Shown here in pieces: positions 15,754 through 23,124 of a DNA stretch of 37,985 nucleotides (its first letter is position 1; each line of letters opens with the position of its first letter). Source of the DNA: a candidate division WOR-3 bacterium (lineage in GTDB: Bacteria > Hydrothermota > Tepidihabitantia > Tepidihabitantales > Tepidihabitantaceae); assembly GCA_039801365.1 (NCBI GenBank), contig JBDRUN010000013.1, forward strand, positions 1-37,985, read 5' to 3'. The position numbers and the translations under genes are program-made. Below the pieces are notes generated by a model. The model saw only the letters and a list, made by a program, of their open reading frames with translations. It had not been told where the DNA came from and made no database searches.

Positions 15754-17531
15754 TCCGCATTCCCCTCGCTGAGTTCGAATACAAATTCCGCGAGCCTGGG
15801 AAACCTTCGGTACAGTTCACGCCGAAGCAACCGCTTGACCTCAAGTGCGGTTCCCAGTTTCATCGCTCTTGCCACGATCTCCTGAGCCGAGCTGACATCA
15901 ACTGATCGGATGATCTTCTTCGTTTCCGGAATCAGCGCCGGAGTAACTGAAAGCTCGTCAATACCTAGACCGAGAAGTACAAGTATGCCCAGTGGGTCTG
16001 ACGCAAATTCACCACACAAGCCGACCCAGATGCCCTGTCGGTGGGCCGCGACAATTGTCTGACGGATAAGTTCGAGAACCGCGGGATGAAGGTTATCGTA
16101 CAAAGCGGTCACCCTTTCGTTTCCGCGGTCCACCGCCAATGTGTACTGAGTCAGGTCGTTGGACCCGATTGAAAGGAACGAGCACTCTCGGGCAAACTGC
16201 TCGGCCAGAATTGCGGCCGATGGCGTCTCGACCATAACTCCCACCTCAAGCTGTTCGTCGAACTCCTTGCCTTCGTGCCGTAGCTCCCGCTTTGCGGTCT
16301 CAAGAATGAGCTTGGCACGCCGCAGTTCGTCGAGCGTGGACACCATCGGGAACATCACCTTGACCGTCCCGTGGGCTGATGCACGCAGCATTGCACGCAG
16401 CTGGTGCTTGAATAGTTCGACGTTGTCCAGACACAGCCGTAGCCCACGCCAGCCGAGAAATGGGTTTGATTCGACGTACCCGGGCACAACCTTGTCCCCA
16501 CCGAGGTCAAATGTCCGGATGATAACCGGCCACGGCTTCATGCTTCGGGCAACCTCGGCATATACCTCAAACTGTTCTTCCTCGGTTGCCGGCTGTAGCC
16601 GGGCAAGGTAGATGTACTCAGTACGGAACAACCCGATGCCTCGCGCCCCACACCGACGCGCGGCTCTAGCTTCGGCCAGAAACTCAATATTGGCCGACAA
16701 ATCAATCATCTTGCCGTCCGCCGTGACCGCCTCCTGCTCGGCGAGTGAAGCAAGTGACCGCCGGTGCCGGCGGTACATCTCCATATCCTTGCGATACCCG
16801 CCCAACCGCTTACGGGTAGGCGATAGAATCGCGAGTCCACGATAACCGTCAACCAACACAAGTTCGCCTGCCTGTGCCGTTCGCATCGCCCCATCAGCCG
16901 CAACAACCGCGGGTATCTCCTTAGCCTTGGCCATGATCGCGGTGTGGGATGTCTTGCCGCCCGCCTCGAGTACTACGCCCTTCACCTTCGCTGGGTCGAG
17001 CAGGGCCGCCTCGGACGGTGGCAGGTCGTGAGCAACAACCACCGCGCCCGACGTTGCGGCCAAGAGCGAATGTGAGTCGGTACCGACCATGTGCCGGAGC
17101 ACACGCGTGCCAACGTCCAGGACGTCCAGTGTCCGTTCCTTGAAAGCAGGTACGGGCGAACCCGTCATCGGCCGGACGATACGCCGCAGGGTCTCGGCGT
17201 ACGCGAACTCCGCATTCCGGTGCTGGTCACGCACGAAATCCTCGGTAGCGTTAAGTACCTCCCGGTCCAGGAGCAGCGCAAGCTGGACCTCGATGAAGTC
17301 GGCAAAATCCCGCCCCATTTCACGTTGGACACGGTCACGCAACTCCCGCAGCTCCCGTTCGGCAGCCTGGATAGCAGTGCGGAAGCGACGGAGTTCAGTG
17401 GCGACAGCAGTGGGTTTGATAATCTGTTCCTTGAACTCTGGTAGATATGGCCGGTACAGGAATGCCTTGCCCTGCGCGAATCCGCGCGAGACCGGTACAC
17501 CCCGTAAAATACGTTCCCTGCTACGTTTCAC
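15750..17531 (-). CDS. ptsI: PTS enzyme I (phosphoenolpyruvate-protein phosphotransferase)
   Basis: Enzyme I takes phosphate from PEP and passes it to HPr. The 593-residue protein is complete. The phosphorylated His196 is in 'EAGGKTSHTAIMAKAKEIPA'; the PEP-binding domain has 'GIGLFRTEYIYL' (Arg303), 'VIIRTFDLGGDK', 'FMFP'-type 'KVMFPMVSTLDELRRAK', 'FLSIGSNDLTQYTLAVDRGN' and the catalytic Cys506 in 'GLCGEFASDP'. A tail of ~20 residues after the usual end is slightly long. The start is GTG, overlapping the end of ptsH by 11 bases. Partners in the window are HPr (17521) and an EIIA (6789). Confidence 0.96.
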   Translation of the reverse strand: MKRSRERILRGVPVSRGFAQGKAFLYRPYLPEFKEQIIKPTAVATELRRFRTAIQAAERELRELRDRVQREMGRDFADFIEVQLALLLDREVLNATEDFVRDQHRNAEFAYAETLRRIVRPMTGSPVPAFKERTLDVLDVGTRVLRHMVGTDSHSLLAATSGAVVVAHDLPPSEAALLDPAKVKGVVLEAGGKTSHTAIMAKAKEIPAVVAADGAMRTAQAGELVLVDGYRGLAILSPTRKRLGGYRKDMEMYRRHRRSLASLAEQEAVTADGKMIDLSANIEFLAEARAARRCGARGIGLFRTEYIYLARLQPATEEEQFEVYAEVARSMKPWPVIIRTFDLGGDKVVPGYVESNPFLGWRGLRLCLDNVELFKHQLRAMLRASAHGTVKVMFPMVSTLDELRRAKLILETAKRELRHEGKEFDEQLEVGVMVETPSAAILAEQFARECSFLSIGSNDLTQYTLAVDRGNERVTALYDNLHPAVLELIRQTIVAAHRQGIWVGLCGEFASDPLGILVLLGLGIDELSVTPALIPETKKIIRSVDVSSAQEIVARAMKLGTALEVKRLLRRELYRRFPRLAEFVFELSEGNAE

Positions 17532-17778
17532 GTTCTAGCATCGTCTTCAGCGCCCGAAACGCCTCTTTTTCGTCTTCGCCGCTAACTTCGAGTATCACCG
17601 TGCTTCCGCTTTCGGCGGCAAGCGTGAGAATCGAGAGAATACTTCGTGCATTCACCCAGACACCATCTTTGGCAAGTCGCACTCTGGCTTTGAACTTCTC
17701 CGCGGTTCGGACAAAGTCCGCTGCCGGCCGGGCGTGGAGCCCGACCGGACCTCGGATCACAATCTCAGCCCTGAGCAC
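17521..17778 (-). CDS. ptsH: PTS phosphocarrier protein HPr
   Basis: HPr carries phosphate from enzyme I to EIIA proteins. The 85-residue product has His15 in 'GPVGLHARPAADFV' and a serine at position 46 in 'VNARSILSILTLAA', the site that HPr kinase modifies in many bacteria; this suggests dual control but no hprK is in the window. Length is normal. The start is GTG (17776-17778) with GGAG 8 nt upstream. The start codon lies in a perfect 6-bp inverted repeat (17773-17778 with 17783-17788), which may limit translation. It is the first gene of its operon, with a promoter at 17836-17863. Confidence 0.95.
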   Translation of the reverse strand: MLRAEIVIRGPVGLHARPAADFVRTAEKFKARVRLAKDGVWVNARSILSILTLAAESGSTVILEVSGEDEKEAFRALKTMLERET

Positions 17779-17835
17779 CGGAGTGCTCCAGATGGAACCG
17801 GACCTGCGAAAACAACACCGAACTCAAGATGGGTA

Positions 17836-17863
17836 AATATAGCCCAATCGCCCAGAGCGTCAA
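17836..17863 (-). promoter_or_regulatory. Sigma70-type promoter of the ptsH operon
   Basis: On the minus strand the -35 box is TTGACG (17858-17863), the spacer is 16 bp and the -10 box is TATATT (17836-17841). Transcription should begin near 17829, giving a leader of about 50 nt before the ptsH GTG. Same spacing as the rpsM and pgsB promoters. Confidence 0.8.
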
Positions 17864-17950
17864 CCAGTGCAGAAGACTGGCAATACATGCTGAAACAGCT
17901 CCGGTAGCTGTGGCTTGGTGTGGTAGCAATACCCTTGGCAGCTCGCACTG

Positions 17951-18127
17951 TTGTCATTGGCAAACCCCCTCGTTGCCTTAGCACACGACACGGTAGGCAG
18001 GTCAAGCAAGCACTACGACATTGATTCACCGCTGCACGACCTGCTGGCTATACTTGAACTGGCCGGAAGTTACCGAAAGAGGTTGGCGCGGCTGTCGGAT
18101 ACACCCGATGGCTTGCGGGTTACTTGA
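17951..18127 (+). CDS. Candidate small ORF (58 residues) divergent from ptsH
   Basis: In the 420-base region between ptsH and miaA a plus-strand frame runs from TTG at 17951 to TGA at 18125-18127. The peptide starts with a hydrophobic part ('LSLANPLVALAHDTVG') and continues with 'DSPLHDLLAILELAGSYRKR' and 'LARLSDTPDG', which reads like an amphipathic helix with coding-like codon choice. There is no ribosome binding site and no recognisable promoter, and a +1 or -1 shift would extend it with 'DDLRRAGRRPDPAYRQ'. It may be a fragment of a dead gene. The rest of the region (17864-17950 and 18128-18198) holds nothing I can identify. Confidence 0.2.
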   Translation: MSLANPLVALAHDTVGRSSKHYDIDSPLHDLLAILELAGSYRKRLARLSDTPDGLRVT

Positions 18128-18198
18128 CGATCTGAGGCGAGCTGGGCGCCGACCTGATCCTGCGTACAGACAGGTATGCTCTTAGTGTCCTGAGCCCA

Positions 18199-19101
18199 CT
18201 AGTCGCATGAGCCGAGCATGGAAATCACCCGATCCACGGTCGCACTGACCGAGGTGTGTTCAATCCAAACTGCCCCGGGCAGCGAGCGACACCAGGTGAG
18301 CTGACGCCGGGCGTATGCCCGGGTCTTGGCCTTGGCCTGATTGACAGCCTCGGCAATAGTCAACTCTCCATCAAGATGTGCAAGCAGCTCAGCATAGCCG
18401 TACGCATTGGCCACGTAAGTATCGCGACCAAAACCGGCCTCCCTGAGCCGACGCACCTCATCCAAGAACCCGGCCTTCATCATTGCTTCAAACCGTTCAT
18501 CAAGCCTCTTGTAGAGGAGTGACCGCTCAATCGTAAGTACAACGTAGGACGGTTTGAATTCGCTTTGGCGGCTCGCGGTCCGGGCCAATTCGGTCATCGT
18601 TCGACCGGTAAGCTCGATGACTTCAACCGCACGCATGATGCGCTGCCGGTCATTCGGATGCAGTTGGGCCGCGCGCGCTGGGTCCTGTGCCTGGAGCCGT
18701 CGGTACAAATCTGAGGTCGGGCATGCATCCAGCCGGCGCCGAAGACTCTCATTCGGTCTGGGAACGTCAAAGAACGGCTCAAACAGCGCACGGATGTACA
18801 GACCCGCCCCACCCACAACCATGAATTTCTTCCTTTCGCGCACCAGCCGGCGCATGACGGCAGTGGCGTCTCGGGCGTAGTCCGCAGCCGAGTAAACGCG
18901 ATTCGGCTCGACCAGATCCACCATATGGAACTTGACGCCGGAACGCAACTCAGGCCCGGGCTTAGCCGTACCGATATCAAGCCAAGCGTACACCTGCCTT
19001 GAGTCCGCGGATATGAGCTCCAGCCCGAGCCGGCGGGCCAGTTCGATTGCGACCTCGGTCTTGCCTACTCCAGTCGGCCCGGTCAGTACCAGAACCTTCA
19101 C
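18199..19101 (-). CDS. miaA: tRNA dimethylallyltransferase
   Basis: MiaA adds a dimethylallyl group to A37 of tRNAs that read codons starting with U. The 300-residue product has the P-loop 'VLTGPTGVGKTEVAIELARR', then 'ISADSRQVYAWLDIGTAKPG', 'FHMVDLVEPNRVYSAADYAR', 'FMVVGGAGLYIRALFEPFFD' and 'YARRQLTWCR' near the end, all standard. Length is normal. The ATG at 19101 has no good ribosome binding site. A 117-base gap separates it from mutL, larger than other gaps on this strand, so it may have its own weak promoter, though none is convincing. The mutL-miaA order is common in bacteria. Confidence 0.96.
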   Translation of the reverse strand: MKVLVLTGPTGVGKTEVAIELARRLGLELISADSRQVYAWLDIGTAKPGPELRSGVKFHMVDLVEPNRVYSAADYARDATAVMRRLVRERKKFMVVGGAGLYIRALFEPFFDVPRPNESLRRRLDACPTSDLYRRLQAQDPARAAQLHPNDRQRIMRAVEVIELTGRTMTELARTASRQSEFKPSYVVLTIERSLLYKRLDERFEAMMKAGFLDEVRRLREAGFGRDTYVANAYGYAELLAHLDGELTIAEAVNQAKAKTRAYARRQLTWCRSLPGAVWIEHTSVSATVDRVISMLGSCD

Positions 19102-19218
19102 GTAGTAAGAAATCTAAGACAAGGGCTGCTGGACAAACCAAGTGGAGGGTGTGAAGAGGCGGCCAGACTGTCTTGCCCTTTCTCTCTTATCCCCCTCACC
19201 GTCATCAAACCGCTAACG

Positions 19219-20844
19219 CTACGTTCGTCCAAATCTCCGAGCAAGTTCATCGAGCGAGACCTTTATGACTGCTGGTCGGCCGTGCGGGCAAAAACGCGGC
19301 TCAGAGCAGGCAAACAGCCGATTGCACAAGGACTCCATTTCTGTCTGGGACAGTCGTTGGCCGGCCCTAATTGCAGCCTTGCAGGCTACCAACTTCGCCA
19401 GTTCGAGCTCGGTCACGACCTGGTTTGCAGTCGTCTCAGCAAGCTCGGCGAAGAACTCTTCAACCTCCTTCTTGCCCATGAATGAACCGGCCGGCACCGA
19501 CTCAACCACTACAGTCCGACCGCTGAACACCTTGGTCTGAAGCCCGAGTTCAGCGACACGCTCGCTGAACGCCTCATAGGCGGCGAACTGCTCGGCTGAC
19601 AGTTCGATGTTGATCGGAAACAAAAGTCCCTGCCGTGACACATGTTGACGTTGCCGGGTCAGCTCCTCAAACAGTATGCGTTCATGCGCCGCATGCTGGT
19701 CCACTATGACGTAGCCCGTGGTAATTTGGGCTAGAATGTAACTGTTGTGGAGCTGCCAGAAATCTGCGACTTGGGCATCTTCGACAGATGCGAAGCTACG
19801 CTGGTACAGGAACTCATCCGCGCCACCTCCAACAGAACGCCTGGTTCCCAATGCCTTACTCACCGCTTCAGACACGAAGTCGAACAAGAACCGTTCGTCA
19901 GCAAACCGCACTTCCTGCTTGGTGGGATGGATATTCACGTCTAGCCGTGTCGGGTCGGTATCGAGAAACAGTATGAAGTTGGGGTTAGCGTCACCCAACG
20001 CCGGGCCGCAGGCATCATGCACCGCCCGTGCGACCGCACGGTTGCGTACCGGCCGGCCATTGAAGAATATCGTTTGCACCTCGTAGTACCGTCGTGCCTG
20101 GTCTGGCCGGGTCACCCAGCCAGCCAGAGAAAGCATAGGATTGTCAACCCTCAGTTCTACCAAACTCTCGACCGTCTGTCTGTCATACAGGTCCCGAAGT
20201 CGCACGCGCACATCCTCCGCGGCCGGCAGTTGAAGCAAGGTCTTTCCGTCAGCAATGAGTACGAAACTGACTCTGGGGTATGCAACTGCATAAGTCTTGA
20301 CGACCTCGACTACAAGCTTCAGTTCGTAGGTTCCGGACTTGAGAAAACTCCTGCGCGCCGGTAGGTTGTAGAAAAGGGTTCGCGCCGTGACGGTCGTACC
20401 AACTGGGTGCACCACTTCGGCGACCTCACGGATTTCTCCTGCCTCGACCTCGAGCCTAGTCCCAGGCGCGAACTCGTCGGTATTGGTCTCGACCGTCATC
20501 CGCGAGACCGCAGCGATTGAGCCAAGTGCCTCTCCCCTGAATCCGAAGCTTGTAAGCCGCGCCAAGTCGTCAATACTTGAAAGCTTGCTCGTGGCGTGAC
20601 GACCCACCGCAAGACGAACATCGTCGCGAGTCATGCCGAATCCGTTGTCCGTAACCCGGATCAAATTGCAGCCGCCATCAGTAACTTCAACCCTAATATC
20701 AGTTGCAGCCGCGTCCAACGAATTCTCAATGAGTTCCTTGACTGCACCTGCAGGACGTGTAATAACCTCCCCTGCGGCGATCCGGCGCACAGTTTCTTCG
20801 GCGAGTACCTTTACCGGCCGGCGGATCGGACGCTCATCCATCAT
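19219..20844 (-). CDS. mutL: DNA mismatch repair protein MutL
   Basis: MutL couples mismatch recognition by MutS to strand incision. The N-terminal GHKL ATPase has 'VIAAGEV'-type 'RRIAAGEVITRPAGAVKELI', 'ENSLDAAATDIRVEVTDGG', 'VTDNGFGM', 'TSFGFRGEALGSIAAVS' and 'GTTVTARTLFYNLPARRSFL'. The C-terminal domain has the endonuclease metal motif 'DQHAAHERILFEEL', 'ACKAAIRAG' and 'CPHGRP', so it is predicted to nick DNA as in bacteria lacking MutH. The start chosen is ATG at 20844, sharing a base with the preceding stop (TGATG); an upstream GTG at 20880 adds 12 unconserved residues. Length is then 541. No mutS is in the window. Confidence 0.96.
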   Translation of the reverse strand: MMDERPIRRPVKVLAEETVRRIAAGEVITRPAGAVKELIENSLDAAATDIRVEVTDGGCNLIRVTDNGFGMTRDDVRLAVGRHATSKLSSIDDLARLTSFGFRGEALGSIAAVSRMTVETNTDEFAPGTRLEVEAGEIREVAEVVHPVGTTVTARTLFYNLPARRSFLKSGTYELKLVVEVVKTYAVAYPRVSFVLIADGKTLLQLPAAEDVRVRLRDLYDRQTVESLVELRVDNPMLSLAGWVTRPDQARRYYEVQTIFFNGRPVRNRAVARAVHDACGPALGDANPNFILFLDTDPTRLDVNIHPTKQEVRFADERFLFDFVSEAVSKALGTRRSVGGGADEFLYQRSFASVEDAQVADFWQLHNSYILAQITTGYVIVDQHAAHERILFEELTRQRQHVSRQGLLFPINIELSAEQFAAYEAFSERVAELGLQTKVFSGRTVVVESVPAGSFMGKKEVEEFFAELAETTANQVVTELELAKLVACKAAIRAGQRLSQTEMESLCNRLFACSEPRFCPHGRPAVIKVSLDELARRFGRT

Positions 20845-21716
20845 CAAGTGTTGCCACTTCCCAGCTCCGGGCCAGTGCACTCTGGAACTACTGCCCCGGC
20901 GATCTCGGACTGTCCGACCTCGCCAGTTCTGTCCGAGTACTGAACCAAATCAATCTTGCGGCCGTCCGAAGCGGCGACCACCGTTACGCCGGACTGCTCA
21001 CTCATTTCCCGCGCCACATGCCACGGTCGGCCCCTTATCATCGTCATGCCGAAATGGGTGATTATGGCTAGTTTCGGCCTCATCTGCCGTATCAGTTCGA
21101 GCGCTTCGGGTGCGTGCAGGTGGTCAAGCTTTGACGGCTTTAGCCGCACGACATTCATTATTACGATATCCGCCCGGTACGCATCAACCAGTGCCGGGAA
21201 ATATGCCGTGTCCGCAATATACGACACGACTAGACCGGGCGCACGGAACCGGAACCCGTACGTCTCTCCCCGGTGCCGGTGTCTGATTGGGCAGGTAAAC
21301 CTGATACTCCCCAAGACGTACTCCCCCCCCTCCTGGACTGTCACCACCCCGTCGAGAAAAGTCCGCAGGTAGCGTAAGACTACCGGGTCATCGCCCTCAA
21401 GAGCATCGGCCGGAGCGAACAACGTACCGTGTGGTCTAGTACCGCCCACGGTCATCGCCTCAATCATGTTGTTCACATCACCCGCGTGGTCAAGATGCCG
21501 GTGGGAGAGCAGGATGCCAGCGAGCCTTACCGGGTCCAGCCGATGCTGGCTTCCGGTCATACGCACTAACGCGCCCGGGCCAGGGTCAACAAGGAACTCG
21601 GTTCCAGCAAGGGAAAACCAAATCCCGCCCGAGGCTCGCACCTGCTTTGCAACCACAACCCTGGCCCCACCCGAGCCAAGAAAAACTACGCAGTCGCCTG
21701 ATGGCCCTGTTGCCAT
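20844..21716 (-). CDS. MBL-fold metal-dependent hydrolase
   Basis: A metallo-beta-lactamase-fold protein of about 290 residues. The metal motif HxHxDH is 'SHRHLDHAGD' (residues 72-77), with further ligands in 'CPIRHRHRG', 'SYIADTAYF' and 'AIITHFGMTM'. The layout resembles RNase Z-like and ComEC-unlike cytosolic MBL hydrolases, but the substrate cannot be named. The longest frame begins at 21917 inside the preceding gene; I place the start at ATG 21716 because the conserved 'VVFLGSGGARVV' begins 9 residues later and a promoter lies just upstream (-10 at 21725-21730). ATG at 21737 is the alternative. It shares a base with the mutL start. Confidence 0.8.
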   Translation of the reverse strand: MATGPSGDCVVFLGSGGARVVVAKQVRASGGIWFSLAGTEFLVDPGPGALVRMTGSQHRLDPVRLAGILLSHRHLDHAGDVNNMIEAMTVGGTRPHGTLFAPADALEGDDPVVLRYLRTFLDGVVTVQEGGEYVLGSIRFTCPIRHRHRGETYGFRFRAPGLVVSYIADTAYFPALVDAYRADIVIMNVVRLKPSKLDHLHAPEALELIRQMRPKLAIITHFGMTMIRGRPWHVAREMSEQSGVTVVAASDGRKIDLVQYSDRTGEVGQSEIAGAVVPECTGPELGSGNT

Positions 21717-21724
21717 GACGTACG

Positions 21725-21752
21725 AAGATACCGGCATTCTGAAGAGTGTCAA
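21725..21752 (-). promoter_or_regulatory. Promoter of the MBL hydrolase-mutL unit; transcript possibly leaderless
   Basis: On the minus strand: -35 TTGACA (21747-21752), 16-bp spacer, -10 TATCTT (21725-21730). The expected start site is near 21718, only about two bases before the ATG at 21714-21716, and no ribosome binding site is present. The unit would therefore start with an almost leaderless mRNA. Confidence 0.6.
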
Positions 21753-21789
21753 CGGCTTTCGCAGCCAGGCGTGCTGTTGGACGAGCCGG

Positions 21790-23094
21790 CTATCGATTTC
21801 CGGCCAAAAGCACGAAGCCGGTCGTACTGCTGCCGGCACGTGTGTCAATCCGCACAAGATAGGTGCCGCCGGGCAGCGCGCTGCAGTCGAGTGTAGTATC
21901 CGAACCGTAATCCACAATAGCCAGTCCTCGAGTCAGCACGCAACGGCCGAGTGCGTCGAAGACGCGCAGCCTGGCGTCTTGCATTCCAGAGCCCGGAACC
22001 CTGCGGACCTTCAGACTGACAGCACCGGCTTGTGTTACACTCGGCTCAACTTGGAGCTGCGCCAGCCTGGAACCGGCAATGCAAGACCTGAAATCTGGAT
22101 TCTCTCCAACCCCGCCCAGTCCTCTAACCCAGGTCCTGCCGCCATCCGTGGTGAACAGCACCACGGAATTGCCCGCAGCCATGCCACGCAGGGTATCGGC
22201 AAACTCGATGTCGAAGAGTGTGGTATCAACTGCCGTCGACTGTAGTACCCAGCTCGTACCACGGTCTGAGGTATGGATAATCGTACCGTTTCGGCCGCAC
22301 GCCCAGCCATGGTCGCCGACGAACGTCACCGAACGCAGAAATCTTGTGCCACCCGGCAAGCTTTGCTCCAACCACGTCGTACCTCCGTCCGAGGTGTGAA
22401 GTACAACGCCAGCCATTGTCCGGTCATTACCGCCCACGACCCAGGCGGTCTGTTCATCGCTTGCAGCCACGTCATAGAAATCATACACTGTGTCGACCCG
22501 TTGCAAGGTCCACGTAGCGCACCCATCTGTTGTCTTGGTAATGTATCCCTGACCAAAGGCAAATGTGTCCCCTCCTTCAGGAAAACGGCCAGCAACAAGC
22601 CAGCCGGTCTCGCGGGTGACGAAGCGGACGCCTTGGAAGTCAACTGTGTCCGACGGATACGGCGGCCTGGGGAAAAATGTCATGTCCCATTCCTCGCCAC
22701 CGTTGGTAGTGTGGAGCAAGATTGCTTCGCCGCCCGAAGACCAGCCGTACTGCATGTCTAGGAATCTAATTCTGGTTGCGAACTTAGGTCCACCCAGGTT
22801 CTGCCGCGCCCAGTTCTCGCCGCCGTCGGACGTGTGCCAGATGTCACCGACCCGGCCGCAGGTCCAGCCATTGAGTTCATCCAGAAAGCAAACATCGAAG
22901 AAGTCTCGGAACGTGCCGATCGTCTGGGGTTGCCAGTTTGCGCCGAAGTCAGTGGTGTGATAGACCGCGGTAGTTTCGATTGTCACAACCCAGGCATTCA
23001 TTCCGTCGGGTGCGACCGCAACACCATGGTAGATTTCACCTTCGATGCCGTAGGCCGCAACCAGTACACCACATAACAGCAAGGCTGTTTTCAT
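21790..23094 (-). CDS. YCF48-like beta-propeller surface protein with Por-secretion tail
   Basis: A 434-residue secreted protein. It starts with a signal peptide ('MKTALLLCGVLVAAYG'). Six or more repeats of 'xGWxxGxxGxIxHTSDGGxxW' follow, for example 'LNGWTCGRVGDIWHTSDGG' and 'HGWACGRNGTIIHTSDRGTS', the pattern of YCF48/BNR-type propellers. The last ~75 residues are a type IX tail ('LRVFDALGRCVLTRG', 'SALPGGTYLVRIDTR'). YCF48 in cyanobacteria helps assemble photosystem II, but such repeats in secreted proteins are general interaction propellers. Start: ATG at 23094 with AGGAG 5 nt upstream; the TTG at 23109 was not used. It is the last gene of the pgs-led series. Confidence 0.85.
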   Translation of the reverse strand: MKTALLLCGVLVAAYGIEGEIYHGVAVAPDGMNAWVVTIETTAVYHTTDFGANWQPQTIGTFRDFFDVCFLDELNGWTCGRVGDIWHTSDGGENWARQNLGGPKFATRIRFLDMQYGWSSGGEAILLHTTNGGEEWDMTFFPRPPYPSDTVDFQGVRFVTRETGWLVAGRFPEGGDTFAFGQGYITKTTDGCATWTLQRVDTVYDFYDVAASDEQTAWVVGGNDRTMAGVVLHTSDGGTTWLEQSLPGGTRFLRSVTFVGDHGWACGRNGTIIHTSDRGTSWVLQSTAVDTTLFDIEFADTLRGMAAGNSVVLFTTDGGRTWVRGLGGVGENPDFRSCIAGSRLAQLQVEPSVTQAGAVSLKVRRVPGSGMQDARLRVFDALGRCVLTRGLAIVDYGSDTTLDCSALPGGTYLVRIDTRAGSSTTGFVLLAGNR

Positions 23095-23124
23095 TACCAC
23101 TCCTTTCAAGTGCTTCCGCTTCTC

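Noticed and set aside
17757-18029. 90-codon minus-strand open frame overlapping the ptsH start and its promoter
   Set aside because: It would put the ptsH promoter inside a gene in a different frame, has no family features and overlaps a certain gene.
20880-20880. GTG at 20880 as the mutL start
   Set aside because: Adds 12 unconserved residues and a 37-base overlap; the ATG at 20844 shares a base with the previous stop as other genes here do.
21717-21917. Long N-terminal extension of the MBL hydrolase frame
   Set aside because: It lies antiphase over the end of the YCF48-like gene and has no homology to the family; the conserved fold starts after 21716.
23095-23109. TTG at 23109 as the start of the YCF48-like gene
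   Set aside because: The AGGAG sits between this TTG and the ATG at 23094, so the ATG is the sensible start before a clean signal peptide.
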